This document shows, piece by piece, positions 45,586 to 54,520 of a DNA stretch of 64,000 bases. The first letter of the stretch is position 1. Each line of letters begins with the position of its first letter. Source of the stretch: Streptomyces coacervatus (GTDB lineage Bacteria > Actinomycetota > Actinomycetes > Streptomycetales > Streptomycetaceae); NCBI RefSeq assembly GCF_029223485.1, contig NZ_JARHTP010000003.1:620001-684000 (forward strand). The letters run 5' to 3'. A program made the position numbers and the translations under genes. The notes under the pieces were generated by a model that did not search any database, had not been told where the DNA came from, and worked only from the letters and a program-made list of their open reading frames with translations.

Positions 45586-46957
45586 GTCGGTTCCTGTCTG
45601 TCCTGGCCGACGATCTCGACGGCTTTCGTCCCTGCCCCACAAGGATCGCCCTGTACGGCACCGAGATCATCCACCGAGAGTCGTCAGCGGGCGTACTCCC
45701 GTGGGAGTAATCGCGGCCGGGGCGACGCACAGCTGGGCACCGAGCGGGTCCGATCGCGGCCCCCGTTTCCTGCTGAGCGGCGGCGCGACCGGCATGCGGT
45801 CCTCGGTGTTCCGTCGGCGCCCGAGCAGGAGTGGCTGACGCACGTGCTGACCGCCACCGACGCCGGCGGTCAGCACGTGCGAGGACGGCATCTGGGAGAT
45901 CGCGGGCTCGTTCGGGAATCCAGTCCCAGTGGTGGCGAGAGCCGCCGACCGGCGCGGGCGGCAGCACACCAACGGCGTGCTCGTCCGGGCCCGGAGCAGG
46001 AACCGCTGGGCATTCGTCGCCTGAGCGGCTCCCCACCTGGTCCTGCTGAATCCCCCGGCTCGCGTCTGGCGCACCTACCAGGTACATCTCCCGGCCACAC
46101 CGGAATCACGCTTCGGCGGCGGAGACCTCTCCTCCATCCCTGGCCTCATGGGGACTCCGACGCCGCTCCGGGTGGGCCAGCCCGAGGCGTTGAAGGAAGT
46201 GCTGTCCGAAGTCGCTTCTCCCTACCCGGAGTTGATACGGCGGTTGTTCAAGGACGCCATGTGAGACTCCGTGCCACACAGGCACATTGAGCCGCACCCA
46301 GATGATCTCGTCAGGTGCGGCAGGGGCAGGGGCGGCACCCGAGCGGTCCGCTGGCCGCTCCTTGAACAGAAGGCCTGGGCCCGACTCCGCATCGACCACG
46401 GTCAAGCGCTCGCGGGCCGGAGGCGGCGGAGTCGTACCCGTGCTTCCGCTGAGCGGCTGACTACGGACTCCGTCGGTCTGGGATTAGGCCGACTGGAGGC
46501 CGCAAGGCCTACACCGGCCTCGCGCCCCGGTCCGACCGAGTCGCAAGACGGACTCGACGGCCTCCGTGACACCGCGAGACAGGCGCTCTGGAGTCCGACT
46601 GGGCTCCGTTCCGGTACGGACACGGACTGACGCGGCCTGCTCGTGGCCGGCAGCGTGCGCCAGCACTGCCGACACGGATGCCGGCTCATACCCCGCAGCG
46701 GTTGAGCACATGCGGAAAGCATGTCGTAGCCGCTACCGACACGCCTACTACGGAACCCTTACGCAGTAGCTGAATTGCCCCTAGATCACGGCTAATAGCC
46801 GGCCAGGCAAGGCAGTTCCAGTACGTGCGGTCCAGGCCGCCGCTAGCGCCGCTCAAGCCCAAGGAAAGCAGCTCATCGGGGCTGTCCAAAAACGCCGCAC
46901 TGAGCGGTCTTTATATATGCAGGGGCACGCCGAGCCGGCTAGGTTCTGTCCGGCGGA
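45586..46957. other. Gene-poor, degraded region before the P450 gene
   Basis: About 1.4 kb with no complete gene. Short stretches look like remains of plus-strand proteins: a piece ending at a TGA at 46022 (contains SFGNPVPVVARAADRRG and ends RNRWAFVA), and a 74-codon piece from 46040 to a TGA at 46262 (VGQPEALKEVLSEVASPYPELIRRLF near its end). I do not recognise either parent. A long hairpin lies at 45839-45881. From 46740 the composition is less GC-rich (TTTATATATG at 46909-46918). Confidence 0.6.
45839..45881. repeat. Perfect 17-bp inverted repeat
   Basis: Arms CGCACGTGCTGACCGCC (45839-45855) and GGCGGTCAGCACGTGCG (45865-45881) with a 9-base loop. It is not followed by a T tract in either direction and is not next to the end of an intact gene. 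Confidence 0.85.
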
Positions 46958-47094
46958 TCATGGTCGGAGCCAGAGTCTGACCGCTGCGGTGGTGACGGTG
47001 CCGTGGGACTTCGAGGCATTGGTCTGGCGGGCCGAGGCGATCGCGTCGTCCAGCAGCTGCTGCAGGCTTGCGGGGCTGGTGCGCGTCCAACGTG
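46958..47094 (-). pseudogene. C-terminal remnant of a transposase-like protein
   Basis: On the minus strand an uninterrupted stretch reads PASLQQLLDDAIASARQTN, then KSHGTVTTAAVRLWLRP and a stop at 46960-46958. Its composition and ending look like a real protein C-terminus, of the kind seen in IS5/IS4-like transposases. The frame is stopped by a TGA upstream near 47115, so no start exists. Assignment to an IS family is my inference. Confidence 0.5.
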
Positions 47095-47181
47095 GCGCAG
47101 GACACGTTCATGACAGGATTGTGCTGGGGAATGTTCAGGGAAGTCATAGGGGCGCCCACGATTGCCGTGAAGGGATTACCC

Positions 47182-48549
47182 GTGACGTCCACTGCGCCTC
47201 CCCCCATACCCCGAGCCGCAGGATCGTTTCCGCTCATCGGTCACGCGCTGAAGATGCGCGACAACCTCGGCTTCATCGACTCGCTGCGCGAGACACGGGA
47301 ACCCCTCGTCGAGATCGTCCTGCAGCCCGGGACGCGCACGATCGTGGTCCAGGACCCGGCCCTGATCCACCAGATGCTCAAGGCCCTGGGACCCAGCCTC
47401 GACAAGGGCCGGCTCTACGACAAGCTGGGTCAGCTGCTGGGCGACAGCGTCGTCACCGCCACCGGCCGCAACCACGTACGCAAACGCCGCCAGCTTCAAC
47501 CCGCGTTCGCCCACACCGAGATCAGCCGGTACGTCGACCTCATGCGCGCCGAGGTGACAGCCACGGTCGCCGCCTGGGAGCGCGGGCGGTCCCTCGACGT
47601 ACGCGAGGCGATGGTCGGGCTCAGTCTCGACATGCTGGCCAAGACCGTGTTCGCCGGCAGCCTCGACGACGCCGTCTTCCGCCGGCTGCGCAGCGACCTG
47701 TCGGTGGTGATGAACGGCGTAGGTGCGCGCATGATGCTGCCCGACTGGGCCGAGCGCCTGCCGCTGCCCTTCAACCGCCGCTTCGACCGGGCCCGGGCCG
47801 GGGTGCGCACCACCATCAACACCGCCGTCGACGACCTGCAGGCCTCCGGGCACGACACCGGGGACATGCTCTCCATGCTGCTGCGCGCCATCGACGAGGA
47901 GACCGGCGAGCCGCTGACCGGGCATCAGATCAGCTCCGAGATCTTCACCCTAGCCGTGGCGGGCACCGAGACCACCGCGTCGGTTCTGTCCTGGACCCTG
48001 TACGAGCTCGCCCGCAACCCCAGCGTCGAGGCCCGGGTCCTGGCCGAGCTGGACGAGGTCCTCGGCGAACGGCCGGTCGCCTTCGACGACGTGATCCGGC
48101 TGCCGTACCTGAACTGGGTGATCACCGAGACCCTACGGCTGCACCACCCCGGCTGGCTGGTCACCCGCCGCACCACCGAGGAGACCCGGCTGGGCACGTG
48201 GACGCTGCCCGCCGGCACCGAACTGGCCTACTGCCAGCACGCCCTGCACCGCGACCCCGCGCGCTTCCCCGACCCGCTCACCTTCGACCCGAACCGGTGG
48301 AACGACGCCACGCAGACGCTGCCGCCGGGCGCGTTCCTGCCCTTCGGGGACGGCAAGCACAAGTGCATGGGGGACCGACTCGCCCTCACCGAGATGGTCA
48401 CGGCGCTCGCGACGATGCTGCGTTCGGTACGGCTGGAGCTCGCCGAGGGCCGGGTCGTCCGCCAGGTCGCCCGGCTCACCGTTCGGCCGCGCGCCCTGCG
48501 GATGACCGTCCGCCCCCGGACCCGTCCCCGAGCCGGGGTCGGCCTCTAG
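47182..48549 (+). CDS. Cytochrome P450
   Basis: 455 residues, soluble. I-helix oxygen-activation motif AGTETT, K-helix ETLR, and heme-binding loop FLPFGDGKHKCMGD with Cys395. The N-terminal PIPRAAGSFPLIGHAL and RRQLQPAF resemble the group of terpene oxidases such as pentalenene oxygenase, though substrate cannot be deduced. GTG 47182 with AAGGGA 6 nt upstream is the start; the earlier in-frame ATG at 47110 would extend into the transposase remnant. No ferredoxin or reductase gene is adjacent, and the gene sits alone between two degraded stretches. Confidence 0.9.
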   Translation: MTSTAPPPIPRAAGSFPLIGHALKMRDNLGFIDSLRETREPLVEIVLQPGTRTIVVQDPALIHQMLKALGPSLDKGRLYDKLGQLLGDSVVTATGRNHVRKRRQLQPAFAHTEISRYVDLMRAEVTATVAAWERGRSLDVREAMVGLSLDMLAKTVFAGSLDDAVFRRLRSDLSVVMNGVGARMMLPDWAERLPLPFNRRFDRARAGVRTTINTAVDDLQASGHDTGDMLSMLLRAIDEETGEPLTGHQISSEIFTLAVAGTETTASVLSWTLYELARNPSVEARVLAELDEVLGERPVAFDDVIRLPYLNWVITETLRLHHPGWLVTRRTTEETRLGTWTLPAGTELAYCQHALHRDPARFPDPLTFDPNRWNDATQTLPPGAFLPFGDGKHKCMGDRLALTEMVTALATMLRSVRLELAEGRVVRQVARLTVRPRALRMTVRPRTRPRAGVGL

Positions 48550-49388
48550 CGCGTGTCTCTTGCGGCGCCACTGGTCAGAGACGGTGCCGGCGTTGCCGTC
48601 CCCCTCGCACGCCATGCCCATCAGCCTTAGCGCTCTCGTCCCCCGGCCCGCGTACGGGGCGAAGGCACCCACGATGGCTCCTGCTACGCCAATCCCTGCG
48701 GTTCTAAGTCCATCCCACCCTCCGAACCAGGCCCCGACGGCGAGAGTGGCGGCCAGCAAGAGCGGCGCGTTGGACAGCAGCACCAGGCGGGCCGATCCCT
48801 GCCGGCGTCGCCCAGGTGCTGAGTCATGCTCTCCGGCCCTTCCCCAACCCCCCTGCCCTTCGCCACCTCCCTCCGCGAACGGTACGGAGTGGCGGCAGAA
48901 GGGGAGACGACCGGACCTACTGCCGGCTCTCCCGTACGCGGAACGGTGCGACGACCTTGCGCAGAAAATTGCCAAGGACTATGAGCCGCAGGGCCCAGAC
49001 GTGTGCGAAGCCGCGCATGAGCGGTCCCTTCGTGACGAGTGATCCTCCCCATACCTTCCCTGCACAAGATCGGGGAACGCGTGATGCGGCAACCGTGGCA
49101 AGAAATGGCGGTTCCAGGCCCCGCCCAGCTACCCGCCGGAGCCCCGTCATCTGCACCTGGCCACCCGGGAACTCAGGCTCTGGGACTAGGACGTCACACT
49201 GTTCGTCGGCGCTCGCGCAGTGCTGTCGAAGGCGACATCCGCCGCATACGGCGGCCCCCTCGACCCCACCAGCTTGATCAAGAGCCACCCTTGTGGACAG
49301 AGTGCATCTCCATGGGGTTCACAGAAGCGGCCGTCGACTCAAAGAGCACCGGCGACGAAGTCGCCATCTCCCTTCCTGGGCGGCAGCA
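48550..49388. other. Gene-poor interval after the P450 gene
   Basis: About 840 bp with no convincing gene. On the minus strand a hydrophobic stretch (LLLAATLAVGAWFGGWDGL near 48730) looks like part of a membrane protein, but its frame runs on into the P450 and has no clear start. A 33-codon minus-strand frame at 49018-48917 (MRGFAHVWALRLIVLGNFL then a basic tail) has AAGGGA 6 nt upstream and might be a small peptide or a fragment. Confidence 0.5.
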
Positions 49389-49922
49389 TTGAGTACCCGC
49401 CTGCCCTTCTTCCGCTACCACCCTGCCCCCCTCGCAAGCGGATCGATCCGTGCGAGCGCCGAGGAGTGCGTCTGCTGCAACCGCAGCACGGGGTGGATCT
49501 ACACCGCGACCTTCTATACCGCTCAAGAGGTCAACGGGGACTTCTGCCCCTGGTGCATCGCCGACGGCAGCGCCGCCGAACGATTCGCAGGTGAATTCAC
49601 CGACTCCTACGGGCTCGTCGGCGTCAGCGAGGAGACCCTGCGAGAGGTCACCCGTCGCACTCCTGGCTTCCATGCCTGGCAGGATCCGCACTGGCTCGTC
49701 CACTGCCGGGACGCTGCCGCCTTCATCGGCGAGGTCGGATACACGGAACTGGCGGCCCACCCGGACGCCCTCGACCAGCTCCGTCTCGACCTGCGTATGG
49801 GCGGCTGGCACGATGCTGCCCAGCTCGAGCGCTTCCTGACCCACCTCGGCGAAGACGCAAGCGCCATGCTCTTCCGCTGCACCATCTGCGGCACCCATCT
49901 CGCCTACGTCGACGCGTCTTGA
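49389..49922 (+). CDS. CbrC-family (UPF0167) protein
   Basis: 177 residues. It begins STRLPFFRYHPAPL after a TTG start and has the CbrC pattern of paired cysteines: CVCCNRSTGWIY, then FCPWCIADGSAAERF, a WQDPHWLVHC block, and a final FRCTICGTH. The cysteines suggest a zinc-ribbon-like site. E. coli CbrC is linked to colicin-type toxin tolerance, but the molecular role is unknown. TTG 49389 is inferred from where the family sequence begins; no strong ribosome-binding site is visible. Confidence 0.8.
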   Translation: MSTRLPFFRYHPAPLASGSIRASAEECVCCNRSTGWIYTATFYTAQEVNGDFCPWCIADGSAAERFAGEFTDSYGLVGVSEETLREVTRRTPGFHAWQDPHWLVHCRDAAAFIGEVGYTELAAHPDALDQLRLDLRMGGWHDAAQLERFLTHLGEDASAMLFRCTICGTHLAYVDAS

Positions 49923-50449
49923 AGCGCATGCCGTCGGCTGACCGCGCTGATGGTCAACAGCGGTTGCCGCCGTAACGCACAAACAGCAAACCTTCGGGGC
50001 GCTCCCCCGCACGCATCTATTCATTGTCCAGAGGGACATAAAAGTTGCAGGATACGCAGGAGGGGGTCACGCACCAACTGACCTGCAACAAAGAGTGGCG
50101 AGGGGGGCTTCCTCTCTAGCAGGGGGACCCGTAGGTAGGGGCATTGGCAAAGCCATCGACGCCCCCTCACGGGCCCGGTCATCGCGACAAGCGTCTCCTC
50201 TGCAAAGACCTCCCACTCCAAGGCGTGCTTGCTCGCGTGAGTGCGGCACCCGGGGCGTCTGCCTGCTCACCATTACGTCAGATACGACTATCACCCGTTG
50301 CAAGGATGCAAGGAGGAGAGTCTTCAGCCCGGCGGTCTGGCCGACCATCGTCACCTCCCAAGGCACGGGATCCTGCACCGCGTTGTGGAGGGGGATTCGA
50401 GTCCCGTCCGTGATCGCCCCTTCCGGCTGCCGGTTCACGCTGCCCAGCT

Positions 50450-50590
50450 CCAATTGAACCCTCCGAGCTGGGCGGATACGGGCTGCTCGAGCGGACCTGG
50501 CAGGGCGGCCTGGGCCAGGTGACCTGGGGCAGTAGCCGGGCGGGGAACCGGCCGCGCTGCACCCCGCACGTCTTTCACGGCCCCTCATGA
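50450..50590 (+). pseudogene. Relic of a Ser/Thr protein kinase N-lobe
   Basis: The frame reads PIEPSELGGYGLLERTWQGG then LGQVTWGSSRAGNRP and ends at TGA 50588-50590. Intact Streptomyces kinases have LGGYxLLxRLGxGGMGxVYLGRSxxG at this place. The glycine loop is damaged (WQGGLGQVT) and the catalytic Lys region is absent. Only about 45 codons remain. Confidence 0.6.
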
Positions 50591-50621
50591 ACTAGATCAC
50601 GCCACTTCGGCCCCTTTTACA

Positions 50622-50651
50622 TTGCGCCTGCAACGTGTGGCACGAGAGGAT
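50622..50651 (+). promoter_or_regulatory. Candidate promoter of the type VII secretion locus
   Basis: TTGCGC (50622-50627), 18 bp, GAGGAT (50646-50651), about 90 bp before the first gene. The match is moderate; no other better candidate is seen upstream of the operon. Confidence 0.35.
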
Positions 50652-50741
50652 GTTCGATGAGCTGTGAGGCGTGCGTGACACACGATCACGTCGCGGCGAT
50701 CATGCAGCAATGGCACACAACACACTTACGGGGGTGGGTTG

Positions 50742-51074
50742 ATGAAGTTCGACATGGGGTCGACGACCCTGTCGGAGCTCGGAAAGAGCACCGTCGGTTC
50801 CAGCGAGGACCTGGGCGCGCTGATCAGACTGCTGATCCAGGCGGCGGAGCCGCTCGAGGGGAAGTTCAACGGGGCGGGCAAGGCGGCGTTCGACGCGTTC
50901 AAGGCGCATGCCGACGAGATCACCAACGAGCTGAACGGCTCGCTCGGTGCGATCCTGGGCGGTCAGTCCGGCATGGACACCGCGTTCGGTAGCGGTGATG
51001 TGGAGCTGGGCGACAACGCGCACCAGAACATGGGCGCCGCCAACTTCGACGCGGCCCGCTTCGGCGCACGCTGA
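50742..51074 (+). CDS. WXG100-type (Esx) secreted protein 1, Trp replaced
   Basis: 110 residues, predicted two-helix hairpin. The order LIQAAEPLEGKFNGAGKAAFDAFKAHADEI matches the turn region of EsxA/EsxB proteins, but the Trp of WxG is Phe (FNGAG). The C-terminal tail (GDVELGDNAHQNMGAANFDAARFGAR) is Asn/Gly-rich. As first gene of the locus it is the likely secretion partner or cargo adapter. GGGGGTGGG precedes ATG 50742; the TTG just before is not needed. Confidence 0.82.
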   Translation: MKFDMGSTTLSELGKSTVGSSEDLGALIRLLIQAAEPLEGKFNGAGKAAFDAFKAHADEITNELNGSLGAILGGQSGMDTAFGSGDVELGDNAHQNMGAANFDAARFGAR

Positions 51075-51137
51075 GCGTCGTAACCGCCAGCCGTCAAGCC
51101 GCCTTATCCGTCACCAACTTCAGGGGGAAACTCGATC

Positions 51138-51449
51138 ATGGCTCAGAACCAAGACCGGCGCTCCTACGACACCGGCGCCTCCGCCGAGGTCCAGGGCAGC
51201 CTCGCCGGCGTCATCGGTCAGCTGGAGCGCGTACTGACCGACCGCGACCGCGCGGTCAAGACCGCGATGGCCGACTTCACCGCGGACGGCGTCGCCGACG
51301 AGTACCACGGCAAGGAAGTCCGCTGGCACCGCGTGGCCAGCGAGGTCCGCGAGATCATCCGGCTGGTCCGCTCGACGATGGAACAGAACGACGGCACCGC
51401 CCAGTCGACCCTGGCCAAAGCCAAGTCGGCTGTCGACAACATCGGCTGA
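51138..51449 (+). CDS. WXG100-type (ESAT-6-like) protein 2
   Basis: 103 residues, helical. AQNQDRRSYDTGASAEVQGSL, LERVLTDRDRAVKTAMADFTADGVADEYHGKEVRWHRVASEV and a C-terminal helix with REIIRLVRSTMEQND recall the pore-forming ESAT-6 family proteins in Streptomyces type VII loci. GGGGGAAA lies before the ATG. It probably forms a heterodimer with one of its neighbours; the EccC-recognition motif YxxxD/E is not clear. Confidence 0.8.
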   Translation: MAQNQDRRSYDTGASAEVQGSLAGVIGQLERVLTDRDRAVKTAMADFTADGVADEYHGKEVRWHRVASEVREIIRLVRSTMEQNDGTAQSTLAKAKSAVDNIG

Positions 51450-51509
51450 CACAGCGGCAGGCGCACGGCGGGCAGATGCCCGGCAGGTACGGGGACGAGG
51501 GGGAATGTC

Positions 51510-51908
51510 GTGACGGGGTGGGACATCCATCCGGCCGGGGTGTACAGCGTGCTGTCCAAGACGGCAACCGCGGCGAAGGACATGTCGGACGCGGGCTCGG
51601 CGATGCAGGGCACTCTCGAGGAAGCCGCCTCCGCGGCGGGGACGCTGACCAGTCAGTACGGGCCGTACACCAGCACGGTCGGGTTGGTCGGCTCGGCACT
51701 GGGCCAGTTCGCGGAGCACTGGGGCCGGGATCTCCTCTACATCGCCAAGCGGACTTCGAAGTCCCTGCACGGAGCGGATGAGGCCACCCGCCACTACATG
51801 GCCGGCTCCCTGGAGCAGGCGGCGAACGCCCAACAGGCGGCCGCCAAGGAACCCAAGGTGGACATGCCCGGCAAGGGTGAGACGGGTCGTCCCCGGGAGG
51901 GCCAGTAG
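51510..51908 (+). CDS. DUF6507-type protein, helical partner of the toxin
   Basis: 132 residues. It starts TGWDIHPAGVYSVLSKTATAA, the usual opening of DUF6507 proteins in Streptomyces, then a helical body with MQGTLEEAASAAGTLTSQ and a charged tail (PKVDMPGKGETGRPREGQ). The GTG at 51510 has GAGGGGGAA. Only 2 bp separate its stop from the toxin start, so it is probably a chaperone or targeting partner of the toxin, like the small proteins in front of LXG toxins. Confidence 0.8.
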   Translation: MTGWDIHPAGVYSVLSKTATAAKDMSDAGSAMQGTLEEAASAAGTLTSQYGPYTSTVGLVGSALGQFAEHWGRDLLYIAKRTSKSLHGADEATRHYMAGSLEQAANAQQAAAKEPKVDMPGKGETGRPREGQ

Positions 51909-51910
51909 CG

Positions 51911-54505
51911 GTGGGTGACGAGGCGAAGCTCATAGACCCGTCAGGGATCCCGCACTTCATCGGCGACCTGGCCACGCTCGATACCGATGTGATGCTGCTG
52001 ACCGCGGACGCGGGCCAGTTCCGAGCGTCCGGCTCGGATGTGCACACCGAGTTCCAGGGTCTGTCAGCGTTTTATGCGGCGCCAGAGGCGGAGCAGCTGT
52101 TTGCCACCACGCTGCCGGTGAAGCAGAAGTCGGACGCGTTCGCCGACGACCTGGAGAAGGTCACCACGGCCCTGTCGGACTACAGTTTCGAAGTCCAGCC
52201 GCTGGTACAGAAGTTGGACGCGCTCAAGGCCGACGCGACCGCGTTCGTGAACTCGGTGACCGGGGACGACGACTGGCGCAAGGACCAGGACAAGGTCGAC
52301 CACAACAACGACCTGTGGCACGACGTCAACCATACGGTCGCCGCCTTTGAGGCCGCCGAACGCGCTGCGTACAACAAGATCATGGCGCTGATCGGCGGAG
52401 CCGCGCTGAGTGCCGACGACGGCTCCCATGGCAAGAACACGTACGGCTACAACGCCGACGACCTCGACCATGCCAAGGAAACTCCCTGGGGGGCGCCGGT
52501 CGAGCGGGAGTATGAGGGTTGGTCCTGGCTGGTCCACCAGGGCAAGCAGGTCTGGGACGGCGTCTGGCACGACGGTGTCATCGGCACCCTCCACGGCCTG
52601 GGCACCTTGTTCGGCTCGGACGGCTGGGGCGCGGCCGGTGAGGCCTGGAAGAACCTCGCCAAGCTGGGCACCGCCACCTCCCTCACCAGTGCGACGCTGG
52701 GCGCCTGGTGGCTGATCCCGGACGACCAACTGCCCTCCTGGCTGCGTGATTCGCGCAAGGTCCACAACCAGGCGGTGAAGGGCTTCGTCGCCTACGACCA
52801 GTGGAAGACCAACCCGGCCCGCGCGGCGGGCGCGTTCGGCTTCAACGTGCTGACCGTGGCCGGCACCGAGGGCATCGGCAGCGCGGCTAGCGGGGCGGGC
52901 AAGGTCGGCGCTGCGGCACGTACCCTCTCGGTGGTCGGCAAGGTCGGCCGGGCCATCGACCCGATGACCTATGTCGGCAAGGTGGGCAAGTTCGCCTTCG
53001 TCAAGGTCGGCGACACCTTCAGCACGCTGAAGAACCTCCACACCGGCAAGTACCTGGACATGGCGAACGTCGGCGACAGGTACGCGCCTGCCGAACACCC
53101 GATGCCGCTCGCGGAACGCCCGGTCTCCGTGCCCGACAGCGCCATCGAGTACGTCGACGCCAAGGGCAACCCGGTCTATCTCACCAGCGACGGCCACGTC
53201 CTCAATGCCGACGGCACACTTCACCAGCACGTCAACCAGGCCGAGGTCGAATCATCGGCCGCCGACCGTGCGGGGAGCGACTCCACGCCACGCTCAACGA
53301 CGTCAGGATCCCGGGAGCCCGAACTCGTCGGGGCTCACGCATCGAAGAATTCTGTCACCCACACGGGTCGTGCCAGTGAGCAGGCTGCAGGGAGCAGCGC
53401 ACGAGATCTCGGGAACGGCGCAGCTACCGGGGAGCGCCCGGCTACAGGCGCCAGCGGCGCTTCACACGGTTCGGGAAACGGCCCCGTAGCGGGCCGCGGC
53501 GTGTCCGGCACCGGCCCGCAGCATGGCCAGTCGCATGACGGCGCCACGCACTCAACAGGACCCGATGAGCACAACACGGACCGTACGCACGGTGACGGCG
53601 CCCAAGGCGAGCGACAGCGGGAGCTGACTCCTGCCGAGCGTAAAGCCATCCAGGACGAGCATGTCCGGAAGGCCAACGAAGATCCCGAGTGGCGCAAGGA
53701 CCACTACGACATCCTCGGACGCAGGAAGCCCAACATCGGGCTGGTGGACGGAGTCGAACTCCCTCAGCTCGCGAAGGATCCTCACGGGCATTGGGTCGCC
53801 AAGCACAACTTGCCGAGCGGTCCCTCCGAAGTCCGGTTCGGCTCGAAGCCGCTCCCGCGGGGTACTGCGCCCGACAAGGTCCTGCCGACTCTCGACAGGC
53901 GGGCTGCGGAACGTCAGGCCTATCGGGACCTCATGAATGCGCAGAGAGCGTTTGAAGGGACGCCCTCCGCATCGAACCACGAGGCCCTTACCACTGCTCA
54001 AGAGACGTACGCCAAACAGCTTGGTGACGTGCCACCCAACAGTAAGATTTCCGAGAACCTGGGTGAGGACGCCTCCAGGCTCCATGCGATTCCGCACGAG
54101 TTTCCGGGTGCCGAGGCCATCAAGCTTCCCAAGACAGCCAACGGCGCCCACATGTTCGACGGGGCATACAGGATCAAGGACGACGGAATCCTGATAGCCG
54201 AGGACAAGGCTCCAGGGAACGACCTCGACTGGCGGCAGGGGCGCGCCGATCCTGAAGACCCCACGAATCCACATCTCGGCGACGACGGCGGCGCAGCGGG
54301 CATGAGGGTGAAGCAAGGCACGCTTCTGTACCTGCGGACCATCATGGCCGAAATGACGAAACGTGGCGGTCGTGACGCCGAGCTTGCACGTGAGTTCCGG
54401 AACGCGCTGAAGACAGGGAAGTTGAGATACGTCCTGGTCAAGGCCCAAGAGCCCAACGGCTCCCTTTATGATGGTGTCATAGTGGAAGAACTGAAGATCT
54501 ACTGA
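51911..54505 (+). CDS. Type VII secreted polymorphic toxin with PD-(D/E)XK-like nuclease tip
   Basis: 864 residues. Residues 1-150 are helical, WXG100/LXG-like; about 200-420 is a domain with several amphipathic or hydrophobic helices (SLTSATLGAWWLIPDDQLPSW, AGAFGFNVLTVAGTEGIGS) that may help cross a membrane; about 430-570 is a Ser/Gly/His-rich linker; the rest is the toxin. At the tip the pattern D757/D758-GILIA-E764-D-K766 fits the D-then-ExK of restriction-endonuclease-fold nucleases. The toxin is separate from Hint processing. It starts GTG 51911, 2 bp after DUF6507. The immunity gene follows. Nuclease assignment is a motif reading, not confirmed. Confidence 0.82.
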   Translation: MGDEAKLIDPSGIPHFIGDLATLDTDVMLLTADAGQFRASGSDVHTEFQGLSAFYAAPEAEQLFATTLPVKQKSDAFADDLEKVTTALSDYSFEVQPLVQKLDALKADATAFVNSVTGDDDWRKDQDKVDHNNDLWHDVNHTVAAFEAAERAAYNKIMALIGGAALSADDGSHGKNTYGYNADDLDHAKETPWGAPVEREYEGWSWLVHQGKQVWDGVWHDGVIGTLHGLGTLFGSDGWGAAGEAWKNLAKLGTATSLTSATLGAWWLIPDDQLPSWLRDSRKVHNQAVKGFVAYDQWKTNPARAAGAFGFNVLTVAGTEGIGSAASGAGKVGAAARTLSVVGKVGRAIDPMTYVGKVGKFAFVKVGDTFSTLKNLHTGKYLDMANVGDRYAPAEHPMPLAERPVSVPDSAIEYVDAKGNPVYLTSDGHVLNADGTLHQHVNQAEVESSAADRAGSDSTPRSTTSGSREPELVGAHASKNSVTHTGRASEQAAGSSARDLGNGAATGERPATGASGASHGSGNGPVAGRGVSGTGPQHGQSHDGATHSTGPDEHNTDRTHGDGAQGERQRELTPAERKAIQDEHVRKANEDPEWRKDHYDILGRRKPNIGLVDGVELPQLAKDPHGHWVAKHNLPSGPSEVRFGSKPLPRGTAPDKVLPTLDRRAAERQAYRDLMNAQRAFEGTPSASNHEALTTAQETYAKQLGDVPPNSKISENLGEDASRLHAIPHEFPGAEAIKLPKTANGAHMFDGAYRIKDDGILIAEDKAPGNDLDWRQGRADPEDPTNPHLGDDGGAAGMRVKQGTLLYLRTIMAEMTKRGGRDAELAREFRNALKTGKLRYVLVKAQEPNGSLYDGVIVEELKIY

Positions 54506-54520
54506 GAGAAAGGGGGGTCC

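Larger units (their letters stand above)
49923..50741. other. Gene-poor interval before the type VII secretion locus
   Basis: About 820 bp with lower gene-like order. It includes a short kinase relic (50450-50590) and a promoter candidate (50622-50651). The rest (49923-50440) has many stop codons in all frames. A frame from ATG 50657 (GAGAGG upstream) runs over the first Esx gene and is probably chance. Confidence 0.6.

Noticed and set aside
47110..47181. Longer P450 start at ATG 47110
   Set aside because: It runs toward the transposase remnant and lacks a ribosome-binding site; GTG 47182 has AAGGGA at the right distance and begins at the usual P450 N-terminus.
48133..48975. 280-aa minus-strand frame over the end of the P450
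   Set aside because: Only a short hydrophobic part looks protein-like; the rest is antisense to the well-supported P450.
50390..50406. T-arm-like GGATTCGAGTCC suggesting a tRNA or attachment site
   Set aside because: The invariant G53-C61 pair is missing and no acceptor stem, D-arm or anticodon arm can be built around it.
50657..50992. 111-aa frame starting MSCEACVTHDHV with GAGAGG upstream
   Set aside because: After 30 codons it runs over the Esx gene in another frame with Arg/Gly-rich text; at best a chance short frame.
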